Positions 25,506 to 42,545 of a DNA stretch of 64,000 nucleotides are shown here, piece by piece. The position numbers were made by a program, and so were the translations under genes. This DNA comes from Lonicera japonica (lineage: Eukaryota > Streptophyta > Magnoliopsida > Dipsacales > Caprifoliaceae). The stretch is taken from assembly GCA_021464415.1 (NCBI GenBank), contig CM038470.1, positions 27,615,601 to 27,679,600 on the forward strand, written 5' to 3'. Every line of letters starts with the position of its first letter. The first letter of the stretch is position 1. The notes under the pieces are model-generated. The model was not told where the DNA came from, searched no databases, and was given only the letters and a program-made list of their open reading frames with translations.

Positions 25506-25735
25506 AATAATGCAATATTATACTCAATGTATAATTTGATTCTAATGTTGACTCTTATTATTTAAACAATTAGAAATCTCTATCAATGTAAACTTTAATA
25601 TTTATAATGTGGATTCTATAAGTTCAATAAATAATGCAATATTATACTCAATGTAGACTTTGATTATAACGTGGACTTCTATTAGTTAAATAATAAGAAA
25701 TTTTTATCAATGTAAACTATGATTCTAATGTTAAC
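25506..25735. repeat. Diverged tandem duplication, about 122-bp unit
   Basis: AATAATGCAATATTATACTC occurs at about 25506 and 25628, each followed by AATGT and later by a TATCAATGTAAACT block. This is separate from the tandem pair just upstream. Confidence 0.7.
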
Positions 25736-26022
25736 ATGCGTCCTTAGAGCACATGTTAAAGCTACTATAAATAAAAATAATAAAATCTTATATGAGAATC
25801 TGTGTCATATTTAATATATGTTGAGAGTTAATTATTTCTAAAAATAGGTACTTAACATGTGCCCTTAGGGCACACGTTAACATGACCCAATAAATAAATA
25901 ATAAGAAGTCTAATTTTCTTAGGTTGATATATAATTATAAAATCAATGGACACATTTGACCATACAAAAAAAGGGAAAAACATTTATGGTTATTCTTACT
26001 TTTATATACAGTATAGATATAG

Positions 26023-26081
<59 letters not shown>
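26023..26081. repeat. (ATT)n microsatellite, about 19-20 units
   Basis: An uninterrupted run of ATT triplets. The open frame through it (a tyrosine run) is an artefact of the repeat. The tract lies about 470 bp upstream of the peroxidase start codon. Confidence 0.95.
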
Positions 26082-26430
26082 CTTTTTAGTACCACAAAAG
26101 AGTTGGGGTTAATTTTAGATAAAAATGTCATTATGCAACCGAAAGAGCAGTTTCTTAATCATGTACATAAACATTTAAAACCTCTTAAATCTGAATATCT
26201 TAGAAATTAAGAACCTCAGATGGCAAATAAATTAAATGGCTCCTTAAATCAAAGAACCATGCTAAAGTAACAAAGAGAACAAAAATTAGTTTGAGTTAGT
26301 TGCATCTAATATGATAATAATTAGCCCACAAGTAATTTATTCTAGATAATTAAAGTTTGGTTTGAAAAAATGAAACAAACATAGTAAAAAAACAAGTAAA
26401 GTACTAGATTTGTTCAAATTGTATTATAGA

Positions 26431-26438
26431 TATAAATA
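26431..26438 (+). promoter_or_regulatory. Putative TATA box of the peroxidase gene
   Basis: TATAAATA lies 115 bp upstream of the peroxidase ATG, a plausible spacing for a short 5' untranslated leader in a plant gene. No other promoter motif was assigned. Confidence 0.5.
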
Positions 26439-26553
26439 CACAAACCATAAGACTCTTTAATAAAATTTAGTTTTAAGCAAAATAATTTGTTTTTTTCACA
26501 GTTTTAAGCAAAACAAATTATTTTTTTCACAAATTTTTTGGTGGTTCTAAACC

Positions 26554-34130
<7,577 letters not shown>

Positions 34131-34784
34131 GAAAAAAAAAATATTTAGTACTACACTTGTACTTTTAACTCAAATAAATAGAGTCATTTCATAATTGTTT
34201 TTCATTTTAGTCGCGCACACATTACACGTACTCGTGAATCATGATTGTAATTTTTGGAAGGCAGCTAATTAGTATGTAAATAAACTTCAACACTGCCAGA
34301 GTTTCCACAAAGTAACACCTCAAAGTTTGAAGAAACTTTCAATGTAGGCATTTTTATTCTAGTGAGAAACTGTCAATGTAGTTTGAAATATAGAAATGAA
34401 CAAAATCCAAAACGTTTACATCCAAAACCAATTTCCTTTTCATCTCCTTGTCTACGTACACTCTAGCTTGTTTTGTCTGTTTATTTTGTTGCACCGATAG
34501 AGAATCAAAAATCATTCATGGGTGTGCAAGTGCGTCTGTTCCAATGATAAATGTCTGAATTTGAAAGTTCCTAATTCGAGTATGAGTTAAAATTTAAAAT
34601 TTTTTCTAAAGTCGAGTTTTTTAAAACAATTTTTAAATTCGAGTTGTGTTTGGTACACTATTTTTAAGAAAAAGTAAAAGCTGGCGGATGAGACCAAAAA
34701 CTGGTTGGCACGATTGAAGAGGTGGGAGAGAAAACCTAGCCCCACAGTTGCTTCAAAAGAGAAGAAAAGGGGGCAACTTTTAGA

Positions 34785-34790
34785 TATAAA
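34785..34790 (+). promoter_or_regulatory. Putative TATA box of the dioxygenase gene
   Basis: TATAAA lies 53 bp upstream of the ATG at 34843, leaving room for a very short leader. The gap between the peroxidase stop (34130) and this ATG is 712 bp, so the promoter is compact. Confidence 0.45.
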
Positions 34791-34842
34791 GGAATGAGAA
34801 TTGTGATTTTGTTAGTAGAAGTTAATTGAAGAGGGGAAGCCA

Positions 34843-37800
34843 ATGGAGAGTGAGGCAGCTAGCAAAAGGGTTTTGGGTGGTTCACTCCCTGTTGAGAATG
34901 TTCAGTCACTTGCTTCCAAGCGTTTACAAGATGTCCCGAATCGCTATGTTCGGCCGGACATCGACTTTAATGAAGTAGCGGCCAACGAGTCCTTTCAAAT
35001 TCCGGTGATCGATATGAGTAAGCTTCAAATCGGCCGACCCGGCTTTGATGATGAATTGGCAAAACTTCATTTTGCTTGTAAAGATTGGGGCTTCTTTCAG
35101 GTAAACGTTTACATGTATATATGTGAAAATTGTGGACACTTTATTTACATATTGCGGATACGTAGCGGGTTATGCCCCCTTGGATACCTCTATGTATCAT
35201 CACTTCTTGTTACATGTCAATATACGAACTAACTAAGACGCATGTGTCTAATATCCAAAGATAATTGTTAAGTATCACGTATTACTATTTAAAACCATGC
35301 TTATAAATCGCAAAAATTTGAATTTCTGTTTTTTTTATAATGATAAGAATATCCAACCAAACAGGCCAAAGTAAAATAGTGACTCTTAATTCGGAACGTT
35401 GAGAGTAACAAAAGGGGACCTTTGTAGATAAAACGATTATCTAAATAAGATTTGATTGTGATGGTAAAAAAACAGTTGATAAATCATGGGGCAAAAGAAG
35501 CAATTGAGAAAATGAAGGGGGTAACAGAAGAATTTTTCAAGTTGCCATTAGAGGAGAAGAAGGAATATGCACAGCTACCAAATAATATAGAAGGCTATGG
35601 TCAAGCCTTTGTTTTGTCTGAAGATCAAAAGCTTGATTGGGGTGATATGTTCTTCATTTTACCCTTACCTATCTCTCAAAGAAATATGAGATATTGGCCT
35701 ACAAATCCCACTTCTTTCAGGTACAAATAGTTTTTTCCATTTGTTTTCAAGCATGAATATCGGAATGGCGGGTTGATTGCACCTCTAAAGTCTGAATCTG
35801 AGCTAATTCAGAGTTTAAATGCAATTTTTTTGTTTTTGTTTTGACTAATGGCTGAATTTTCGTCTAATAATTTAGAAGTAAATCTGCCTCTGAATGTCTC
35901 TAATTAATGTGGACTTTATTTTAAAATTCGTGTCTTAAAAACTTTCGGATGTTTATTTTGATAAAAGACAAACAAAGTTTTCACATTCAAATTTCAGACA
36001 TGACATTCACAATCAAAATCTCGTATTCAAACTCCAGATTCCCCTCCAAAATCTGAATTTAAACTGTTTCAGCTTTCAGAGGTTAACATTTTGCTTATTC
36101 TTTTAAATGATTTAAGATTTGCATATGAATGATTTAGGGGTAAATCATCTTAATGTGAAGTGAAAATTTTATATTTGCATTATTCAGATGTTCAACAAAT
36201 AAACAAACAATATATTTAGATTCATATTGCAAAGTTCATACTTTAGGCCTCGTTTGGTTCACGGAAGGAAAATCAATTCCTTTATCTTTTCCATGGATGT
36301 GGGAAACTAAATTTCCTATCAAATTTCCTTTCTTGTATTTGGTAAAAAGCATGAAAAGTATTTAGGTAAGGGTATTATTGTCTAAATTTTTTGTAATAAA
36401 TGCTTGAAAATCACATGGGAAAATCAATCCCATGTGTTTTGAGAGGAATGGTTTTACCCCCTAAATTCACATGGGAAAATCAATCACATGGGAATTTGTC
36501 CTTACCAAACAAAAGAAATAAACGACTTTCCTTTTCCGAATATTAAACTCCGTGAACCAAACGATGCCTAAATTCAGATTTCATCTTGAAACTTTAGATT
36601 CAAATTGAAAAATATATATATATTATAAATTTTGAATTGTAATTGTCTTACGATGAATGGAATGCTCAGAAAATTGCGGGGGTTTTGTTCTTCTGAATGA
36701 AACTATTTCAATAGAAATTGTTTATTTCAAGCATCGAAAGTTAATAATGTTACCCTTATATTTAAGCATGACCTAAAAAGATAAAGATGGTACTGTTACA
36801 ATATTTCATTTAAGCATTCAACATTTAACATAAGTTTGCCTCTTAATATTGAATGCAGAAATTTTAATCATATTCAACATTCAGACTGAAATATAAAATA
36901 AACACCAATTTAACAATCTTAGGGCCAATTTATTGGAAGATTTAAAGTTATCTTTATGGTGTATTTTAGATCAACCTTGGATGAATACTCAGCAGAGCTA
37001 CACAAAGTTTCACTCAGCCTATTAATGTTAATGGGCAAGAACCTTGGGGTGGACCCACAAATATTTAACACCATGTTTGGGAATTGCATACAAGGGATAA
37101 GAATGAACTACTATCCACCTTGTGCGCAGCCAAACAAGGTGTTAGGGCTAACCCCACACTCTGATGCCACTGGACTCACATTGTTGATACAAGTAAATGA
37201 AGTTGAAGGTCTTCAAATCAAAAAAAATGGCAAATGGGTGCCCATCAAACCTATTGAAGGTGCCATTATTGTCAATATTGGTGACATCTTGGAGGTAATT
37301 TTAATCTGCACAGTTCCTTCTGTATTAAATTAAGAGTACTTATTTAATATAATCTACACGCATTTACTTATATTTTCAGATTTCTCAAATTGATATTCTC
37401 CTTCCTTTGACTTTGGCATTTTAAAATAAAAAGAAGACTATTTGAGACATTTGAAAATAAAAATGATAATTATAAATTCAAGACGAAGGAAGTACCGAAT
37501 ATAATAATAGCATCAAAAGCCTACATCTTAAATTTGAAAATTTCAAATCTCAATTTTAAAAGATTGAATTTATTTTGTTGCTGTCAAAGCAATTATCTCT
37601 TTCTCGCAGCATAATACTGCTACCCATACTTTTAAAACTGAACATTGCTCTCGTAATAAGTATAATTACTTTGGCAATAATGCCACCCATTTTTATTTCC
37701 ATTTTTGGTAGCCTACTTAACTATTATGCCACAGCTTTTACAATTCAAATTCGGCAAGAAATTTATCTTTGAACCATTCAAATGCGACTAGTCATTGAAC

Positions 37801-38191
37801 TCCTAAATAACTTTCAGAAAAATAAGAATACCCTTTGCATCTAATCAGATTCAGATTTCAGGCGCGAAAACAATGAAAAACATTATTGTTAATTTATTTG
37901 TAATTTGTTTATGAATTTTTTTTATTTTTTTTTCAGATAATGAGTAATGGGGAATATAGTAGCATTGAGCATAGGGCAATTGTGAACTTGGAGAAAGAAA
38001 GGCTTTCAATTGCTGGGTTCCACAGTCCAAGCTTTGATACAAAGATTGGGCCTTTGCTTGAGCTTCTTGCCAAAGAGAACAATGAAAATGGAGCCAAATA
38101 CAAGACACTCAGCCATGAGGATTACATGAGGATGGTTATTTCTACTAAACTTGATGGTAAGAGCCTATTAGATCAAATTAAAATTGAGTAA
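34843..38191 (+). CDS. 2-oxoglutarate/Fe(II)-dependent dioxygenase, SRG1-like
   Basis: Exons 34843-35100, 35476-35720, 36970-37294 and 37937-38191 (1083 nt, 360 residues), all GT-AG. Plant DOXC-class dioxygenase: the N-terminal DIOX_N domain includes IPVIDMSKL, DWGFFQLINHG and a YGQAFVLSEDQKLDWGD block, and the C-terminal domain is the double-stranded beta-helix. The iron ligands are His231 and Asp233 (HSDATGLTLL) and His288 (SIEHRAIVN); the 2-oxoglutarate-binding Arg298/Ser300 pair is in ERLSIAGF. NYYPPC is also present. All catalytic residues are intact, so it should be active. Overall features (SLPVENVQSLA near the start, GLQIKKNGKWVPI, ISTKLDGKSLLDQIKIE at the end) place it with SRG1 and the codeine demethylase/norcoclaurine synthase-like relatives; the substrate cannot be inferred. 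Introns 2 and 3 contain MITEs. It lies head-to-tail downstream of the peroxidase. Confidence 0.93.
36244..36570. mobile_element. MITE with 22-bp terminal inverted repeats
   Basis: The left end TAGGCCTCGTTTGGTTCACG and the inverse of the right end (TAGGCATCGTTTGGTTCACG) differ at one base, so insertion was recent. A related older copy lies downstream of the same gene at about 39021-39290. It sits in intron 2 of the dioxygenase. Confidence 0.8.
37399..37492. mobile_element. Possible very short Stowaway remnant
   Basis: TTCTCCTTCCTTTGACTTTG on the left and CAAGACGAAGGAAG before a TA on the right resemble Stowaway ends with CTCCTTCC termini. It lies in intron 3 of the dioxygenase gene. Confidence 0.35.
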
Positions 38192-39020
38192 TGATGGGGA
38201 AGAAAGCGCGATTTTGTTTTCACATTAATACTGTATTTGATTCTTTGAAAACTCGATGCAATGAAAACTATTATGAACGTAATATTAATAAAACGTCTAG
38301 CATTAAAAATAACTTCTTTTTAATGTACGGTAAAAACTCAAGAAAACAAAAAAAAGTTAATAGAACCACTTATTCAATAATGTAACTTTTTTTAGTACAA
38401 TTTTACACTACCAGACCAAATGAATGGATGGAAAGAATAAAATACTCGATATCACATCCAATTAAATCAAACTCATGCCCTTTTTTTTAAGAGTACAATG
38501 ATTTTAAGAGTACAATGATGATATGTCAATTAAGACAAAATTTGTTATATTTAAGAAATGATGAGGAAGAAATAGTTGATTTAACTTAGAAAGTCCTTCA
38601 CATCAAATCGTCTTTATTTTAAGCAACGATGAGAAAGAAATAGCAACTTGTTCGTGAAAATTCAAAATAGCGTAAAATATAATTAATTTTATTTACTCGC
38701 AATATTTGGCGAAACAACAATGCTGGACTGGTCGAAATAAATGAAAGGTTTGCAAGTGACAATTTTAATTTAAAATAAACAAATTTATTATTAATTTATT
38801 ATTCGTAATTCCTATCCAAAATTGATAACGTCACTTTTTAATTTTCCAATTATTTTACATGAGACGTCTCGAAGATAATAGTTTATATAGTTGTTGCATC
38901 TGAAAATTCCATGTTCAAAGATTCCTCGCCCACTAAATTTGCACCATTTTCAAGCCCCTGCATTCAAACATCATTTAAAATCTTACTTTTGAAATAGTTT
39001 TGAGTAAATTTGTATTAAAG

Positions 39021-39290
39021 CATCATTTGATTCATGAAAGAAAAACCAATTATTTTATCTTTCCTATAGGGGTGAGAAACTAAAATTCCTATTAAGTTTT
39101 CATTCTTATGTTTGGTAAATCATGAAAAGTATTTAGGTATGAGTATTGTTATACAATTTTTTGTAATAAATACTAGGAAATCACAAGGGAAAATCAATTT
39201 CATGGGTTTTGAGTTGAATGATTTTACCCCCTACTTTTCCTTTTGTTAGGAAAGTGTTTCCGGAATTTGTGCTTACCTTTTCTTTCCTAA
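39021..39290. mobile_element. Older MITE copy related to 36244-36570
   Basis: It shares ordered blocks with the 36.2-kb element: CATGAAAAGTATTTAGGTA, TTTTTTGTAATAAAT, GGGAAAATCAAT and GATTTTACCCCCTA. The termini are degraded (GCATCATTTGATTCATGAAA on the left). Confidence 0.65.
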
Positions 39291-40103
39291 CAGTGTATAT
39301 ACGTAGAAATAATTTTTACAAATTCAAGACGTTACATTTTGCTTGCTTTTCTGAAATCATATACCTCATAAACTAGGGCAAGTGTTTTAGAAAAGTTGGA
39401 CTGATTTTGTAATAAGGTGATAATATTGCCCATACCTTATTTTATCACAAACATTCTCTAATAAAATAAGATGGTTTCTTATATTGCTATTTCAAAATTT
39501 TGTCTCTATCATTAAGCTTTTGCACAAAGGGTAAAATAAGTTAGTTTTACACAATGATGCTTCAAGTGTCACTTGACCCATAAGGCTCGAATAAAGTCAA
39601 ACTGCTTCAAATATTATAAGTCGAGATAGTAGATTACAATCGCTCATGAGGTTCGAGTAGACTCCAAACTTACTGTCCATTTGCTGAGGTAGGCTGGGTT
39701 GATATGAATTGAGTCATGCCACTCCAACCGAAGCTCATAGGCCGATTTTAAGTAAATTACTTGAATATCATAGGCCGTGTGGGGTCTAAACAAGCTCATA
39801 CAACCAGGGGCGGAGGCATGTGGTGGCCCCACCTGGACTTTTTGAAAATTTGTAGAGAGTATGAAGGGTTTTGTGCTAGAAGAGAAAGATTAGGGGCCAT
39901 TATGCGATTTTGGGGGAGGGTGCTGTGTGCGATTAGGCTTATAAGTTCAGGGGTCAGTTGTTGTAATATAGGCTAAAGAAGTCGTGTTTGGCTAGTTTAT
40001 TTGGGCAGGGGCCTGTGTGTAATTTTTGTGCTGGAGGGTTTTGTGCGAGTAGTTGTATAAATTTAAGGTGCACAGGTGTAATATATATTATGTTATATGT
40101 TAT

Positions 40104-40404
40104 GGGTGTGTTTGTCATGCTGGATTAACAGTAGGATATGATTCAATCATATCCGGTGTTTGTTGTCAAAAAGAATAGAATAAGTAAATCTTGTCATATA
40201 TTTGGCACAAGGGTGGATATAATATTTAATCCTTATCCAACTGATTCATTTGCTACCACATTCCACATATTATCCAATTAATTCCGACTCTTATCCTCAT
40301 TTGCTATCTCATCCCACATATTATCTGATTAATTCCGACTCTTATTCTATCTAGTCTTTATACTATCCTATCATACCTCTTTATCAAGCACGTCAAACGC
40401 ACCC
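40104..40404. mobile_element. MITE, about 300 bp
   Basis: GGGTGTGTTTGTCATGCTGG on the left and AGCACGTCAAACGCACCC on the right are inverted repeats with a few mismatches. TAT lies on both outer sides and could be a 3-bp target duplication as in PIF/Harbinger elements. The interior has CATATTATC-rich repeats. Confidence 0.7.
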
Positions 40405-41758
40405 TATAAGTATTGAATTTGATTATTGATATTAAATTTGAGTATTGAGGTTATTTTGTTTATTAGATTGTTATTTGATAAATTAATATTTAGATTAATA
40501 TATGTGTTTATTGGTTATAGTATGTTGAATATTGAGTTGATAAAATTAGATATCTTAGTGGAAAAAAGGAAAAAAATACAAATATGGTTAATCCAAGAAC
40601 GGGAAGCTTTCTCACAAAGGGTTGGAGAGGAGAGGATTTTAATTGTAGTGTATTTGTTGTTCTTTTTTCTTTTCTTTTTTAAATTATGTTCTTAATTAGT
40701 GTAAATTATAGTGATGTTTGTAATAAAATAAGGGATAGGCAATTAATCACCCTTGTAATATTGAATTTTGGTGTAGAAAGATCAAACGCTCCTCAAAACT
40801 CTCAAAATAGAGAATAATGTTTTTTGTGTTATTTCATAACACCATTTAAACTCTAAAATTTAAAGTTTTTAAATTTAAGAAGTTTTTGATTTGTTAACAA
40901 AAAATAAATAAAACTAAGTGTCCCCATTAAAACTTTAAATGAAAACTTAATTTGAAGTTTAAATTGGTAAATTCTCTAAATACCATTTTTAAATGAAAAC
41001 TTAAATAGTATAAAATACCAGAGGTTTTAAAAATTATTTGTTAATAAAAAAAAATTAAGTGTCTCGATTAAAACTTCAAATTAAAACTTAAATGATATAA
41101 AATACCAATTTTACCCTCTTACATTTTATATTTTATTTTTATTTAAAAATACATAATCTAAATAAATTAATAAAAACAAAATTATTATCATACTAAAAAT
41201 TTTAATTTTTAGATATTTTATATTCAAATAAATAATATTTTTTTAAATACAATTTTTAAAACTAACTAAACAGTTGTTCAATTTTAATTTTTAATTCTTA
41301 ATTTTAATTTTTTTTATATATACCTCATAAGATTTCGTGGTTGGTACACGTAAATAATGATTTTTTACACAATATTTCGACGAGACTAATTTTCATTTGA
41401 GAAATTAAAGTTGTCCGTGGCCGCATATATTGTCCCCCAAGGTCACTCGTCCGAACAATTCGCCCTCTTTAATCAACAATGAGAGCCGAAACCATTTGTT
41501 TCTGGACCTGAAGACTTAATCTTTGTTCTTTTCAATTAATATGTCCTAGAAACTATCCCAAAAAAGTGGGATTATTCAGCTCTTTCTGCTAGATATATCT
41601 AAGAATTCTTATACTGCATAATTCTAACTCCAAATACAAAAATAAAATACAAGTTATTATGTGACCATACTATTGCTAAATAAAAATTAAAAACTAGGGA
41701 AACAAATTTACAATTTAGTTTTTGAAAATATGTTTCTTGAAATACAATAAACACAAAA

Positions 41759-41842
41759 TGGCATCAGTTCTCCAAGGTGTTTAGCATCAATGTTTATTCA
41801 GACGCAAATTACCCATTTGATATTGTGATTCATCCTCTGCCG
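41759..41842 (-). ncRNA. Box C/D snoRNA 3 of cluster; guides 18S A and 25S C
   Basis: On the minus strand: stem GGCA, box C variant AGGATGA (41830-41836), D' CTGA (41798-41801), C' TGATG (41784-41788), box D CTGA (41764-41767), stem TGCC. The D' guide is complementary to CGCAAATTACCCA (plus strand 41803-41815), a conserved 18S segment, 13 nt. The D guide is complementary to TCTCCAAGGTG (41769-41779), a conserved 25S segment, 11 nt. The +5 rule points to an A in 18S (human Am468, yeast Am436 position, from memory) and a C in 25S (the U24 site, yeast Cm1437, from memory). It would guide nucleolar 2'-O-methylation with fibrillarin. Confidence 0.82.
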
Positions 41843-41988
41843 TATATACATCTAAAAATCATTCATTCACATATGCACATAAATCTAATCCCAAAAATTT
41901 ACGCAAATACAAAAATCAAAAACCACAAGTGTGTGTAAAAAAGAAAACACCTAAAACTAAAAATTAGGGGGAAGCAGAAGCAGAAGAA

Positions 41989-42083
41989 GAAGCGATCAGA
42001 ACCTGTCGGGATTCATTGTGTAACATCAAATAATTACTATCAGTGGATTGACAGACCAATGAATTCTATCGTCACCTCGCTTC
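41989..42083 (-). ncRNA. Box C/D snoRNA 2 of cluster; guides 18S U
   Basis: On the minus strand: perfect 7-bp terminal stem GAAGCGA/TCGCTTC, box C GTGACGA (42069-42075, one base off consensus), D' CTGA (42040-42043), C' TTTGATG (42024-42030), box D CTGA (41996-41999). The D' guide is complementary to GGATTGACAGAC (plus strand 42045-42056), a conserved 18S block, 12 nt; +5 falls on the U after GGA (yeast Um1269, human Um1288 position, from memory). The D guide, complementary to plus-strand 42000-42018, has no target I recognise. Confidence 0.85.
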
Positions 42084-42171
42084 TTCCTCCTAATTATTTT
42101 TTAATTTACAAACACAATCGAAGAAATAATTTCATACATATGTATATATATATATATAGAGAGAGAGAGAG

Positions 42172-42268
42172 GTGCTCAGAACTTCTTAGAGGGTTTGCTA
42201 CCGTCATAGATAAAAAAAACTCCGAAGAGAAATTCGTCTCTGGAGCAATAAAATCTTCATCACAGCAC
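42172..42268 (-). ncRNA. Box C/D snoRNA 1 of cluster; U61-like, guides 18S U
   Basis: On the minus strand: stem GTGC/GCAC, consensus box C GTGATGA (42257-42263), box D CTGA (42176-42179). The guide just upstream of box D is complementary to CTTCTTAGAGGG (plus strand 42182-42193), a universally conserved 18S block, 12 nt plus possible G-U pairs. The +5 rule gives the second U of CUUCUU, the position methylated in human 18S under U61 (Um1442, from memory). Internal D'/C' boxes are not clear. Confidence 0.82.
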
Positions 42269-42461
42269 TCTCAATTTTGGAACACAAAATCAATGACCCT
42301 AAAAAATAAATAATTACTACATATTCTTGCAAAAAGATTTGGGGGAAAAATCATATATAATAACAAAACGAAAGATTGCCCTGCAGGCTGATCTGGATAA
42401 TTGAGAAGGTAGATAGAGATTGAAGAAGAGGCGGATTTAAGAGACAGAATGTGAAAGGCCG

Positions 42462-42544
42462 TATTTATAGAGAGACTCTGTGGGACTAAAAACCCTAAAT
42501 CCTTTGTAAACAAAATAAGAGTGTCGCCGCCCCCAAACCCTAAC
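42462..42544 (-). promoter_or_regulatory. Promoter of snoRNA cluster: telo-boxes and TATA
   Basis: Reading leftward, two telo-box elements (AAACCCTAA on the plus strand at 42535-42543 and 42490-42498) are followed by a TATA box (CTATAAATA on the minus strand, plus 42462-42470). Telo-boxes are known plant promoter elements of snoRNA, ribosomal protein and other translation-related genes. The start site should lie near 42435, about 165 nt before snoRNA 1. The AAACCCTAA boxes and the TATA box face the snoRNAs; no coding frame fits this transcript. Confidence 0.65.
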
Positions 42545-42545
42545 T

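Larger units (their letters stand above)
23382..26553. other. Intergenic, no gene seen
   Basis: AT-rich spacer between the phosphatase and the peroxidase. It contains two diverged tandem duplications (about 25187-25435 and 25506-25735), a pair of TTAACATG-GYCCTTAG-GCACATGTTAA-like motifs (about 25730-25760 and 25853-25883) that may be the ends of a small DNA element, an ATT microsatellite (about 26023-26081), and the peroxidase promoter at the right end. Confidence 0.55.
38192..41758. other. Intergenic, MITE-bearing, no gene seen
   Basis: Spacer between the dioxygenase and the snoRNA cluster. It holds a degraded MITE (about 39021-39290), an isolated CAGGGGCGGAGGC hAT-like end at 39805 without a partner, a well-formed MITE (40104-40404), and A/T-rich decayed sequence at 40800-41300. 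No frame shows a domain. Confidence 0.55.

Noticed and set aside
25956..26210. Open frame with a long tyrosine run
   Set aside because: It is the translation of the (ATT)n microsatellite; no start context, splice sites or homology.
39805..40100. CAGGGGCGGAGGC hAT-like terminus
   Set aside because: No matching right terminus and no second copy of the 8-bp flank CATACAAC were found, so only an isolated end is supported.
41560..41660. Possible fourth snoRNA: CTGA-like box followed by an 18S-like GCTCTTTCT
   Set aside because: No box C (TCATCAY on the plus strand) lies within 100 nt, no terminal stem, and the antisense match is only 9 nt.
42271..42513. 80-codon minus-strand frame upstream of the snoRNAs
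   Set aside because: It overlaps the TATA box and 5' leader of the snoRNA transcript and has no recognisable domain; most likely chance.
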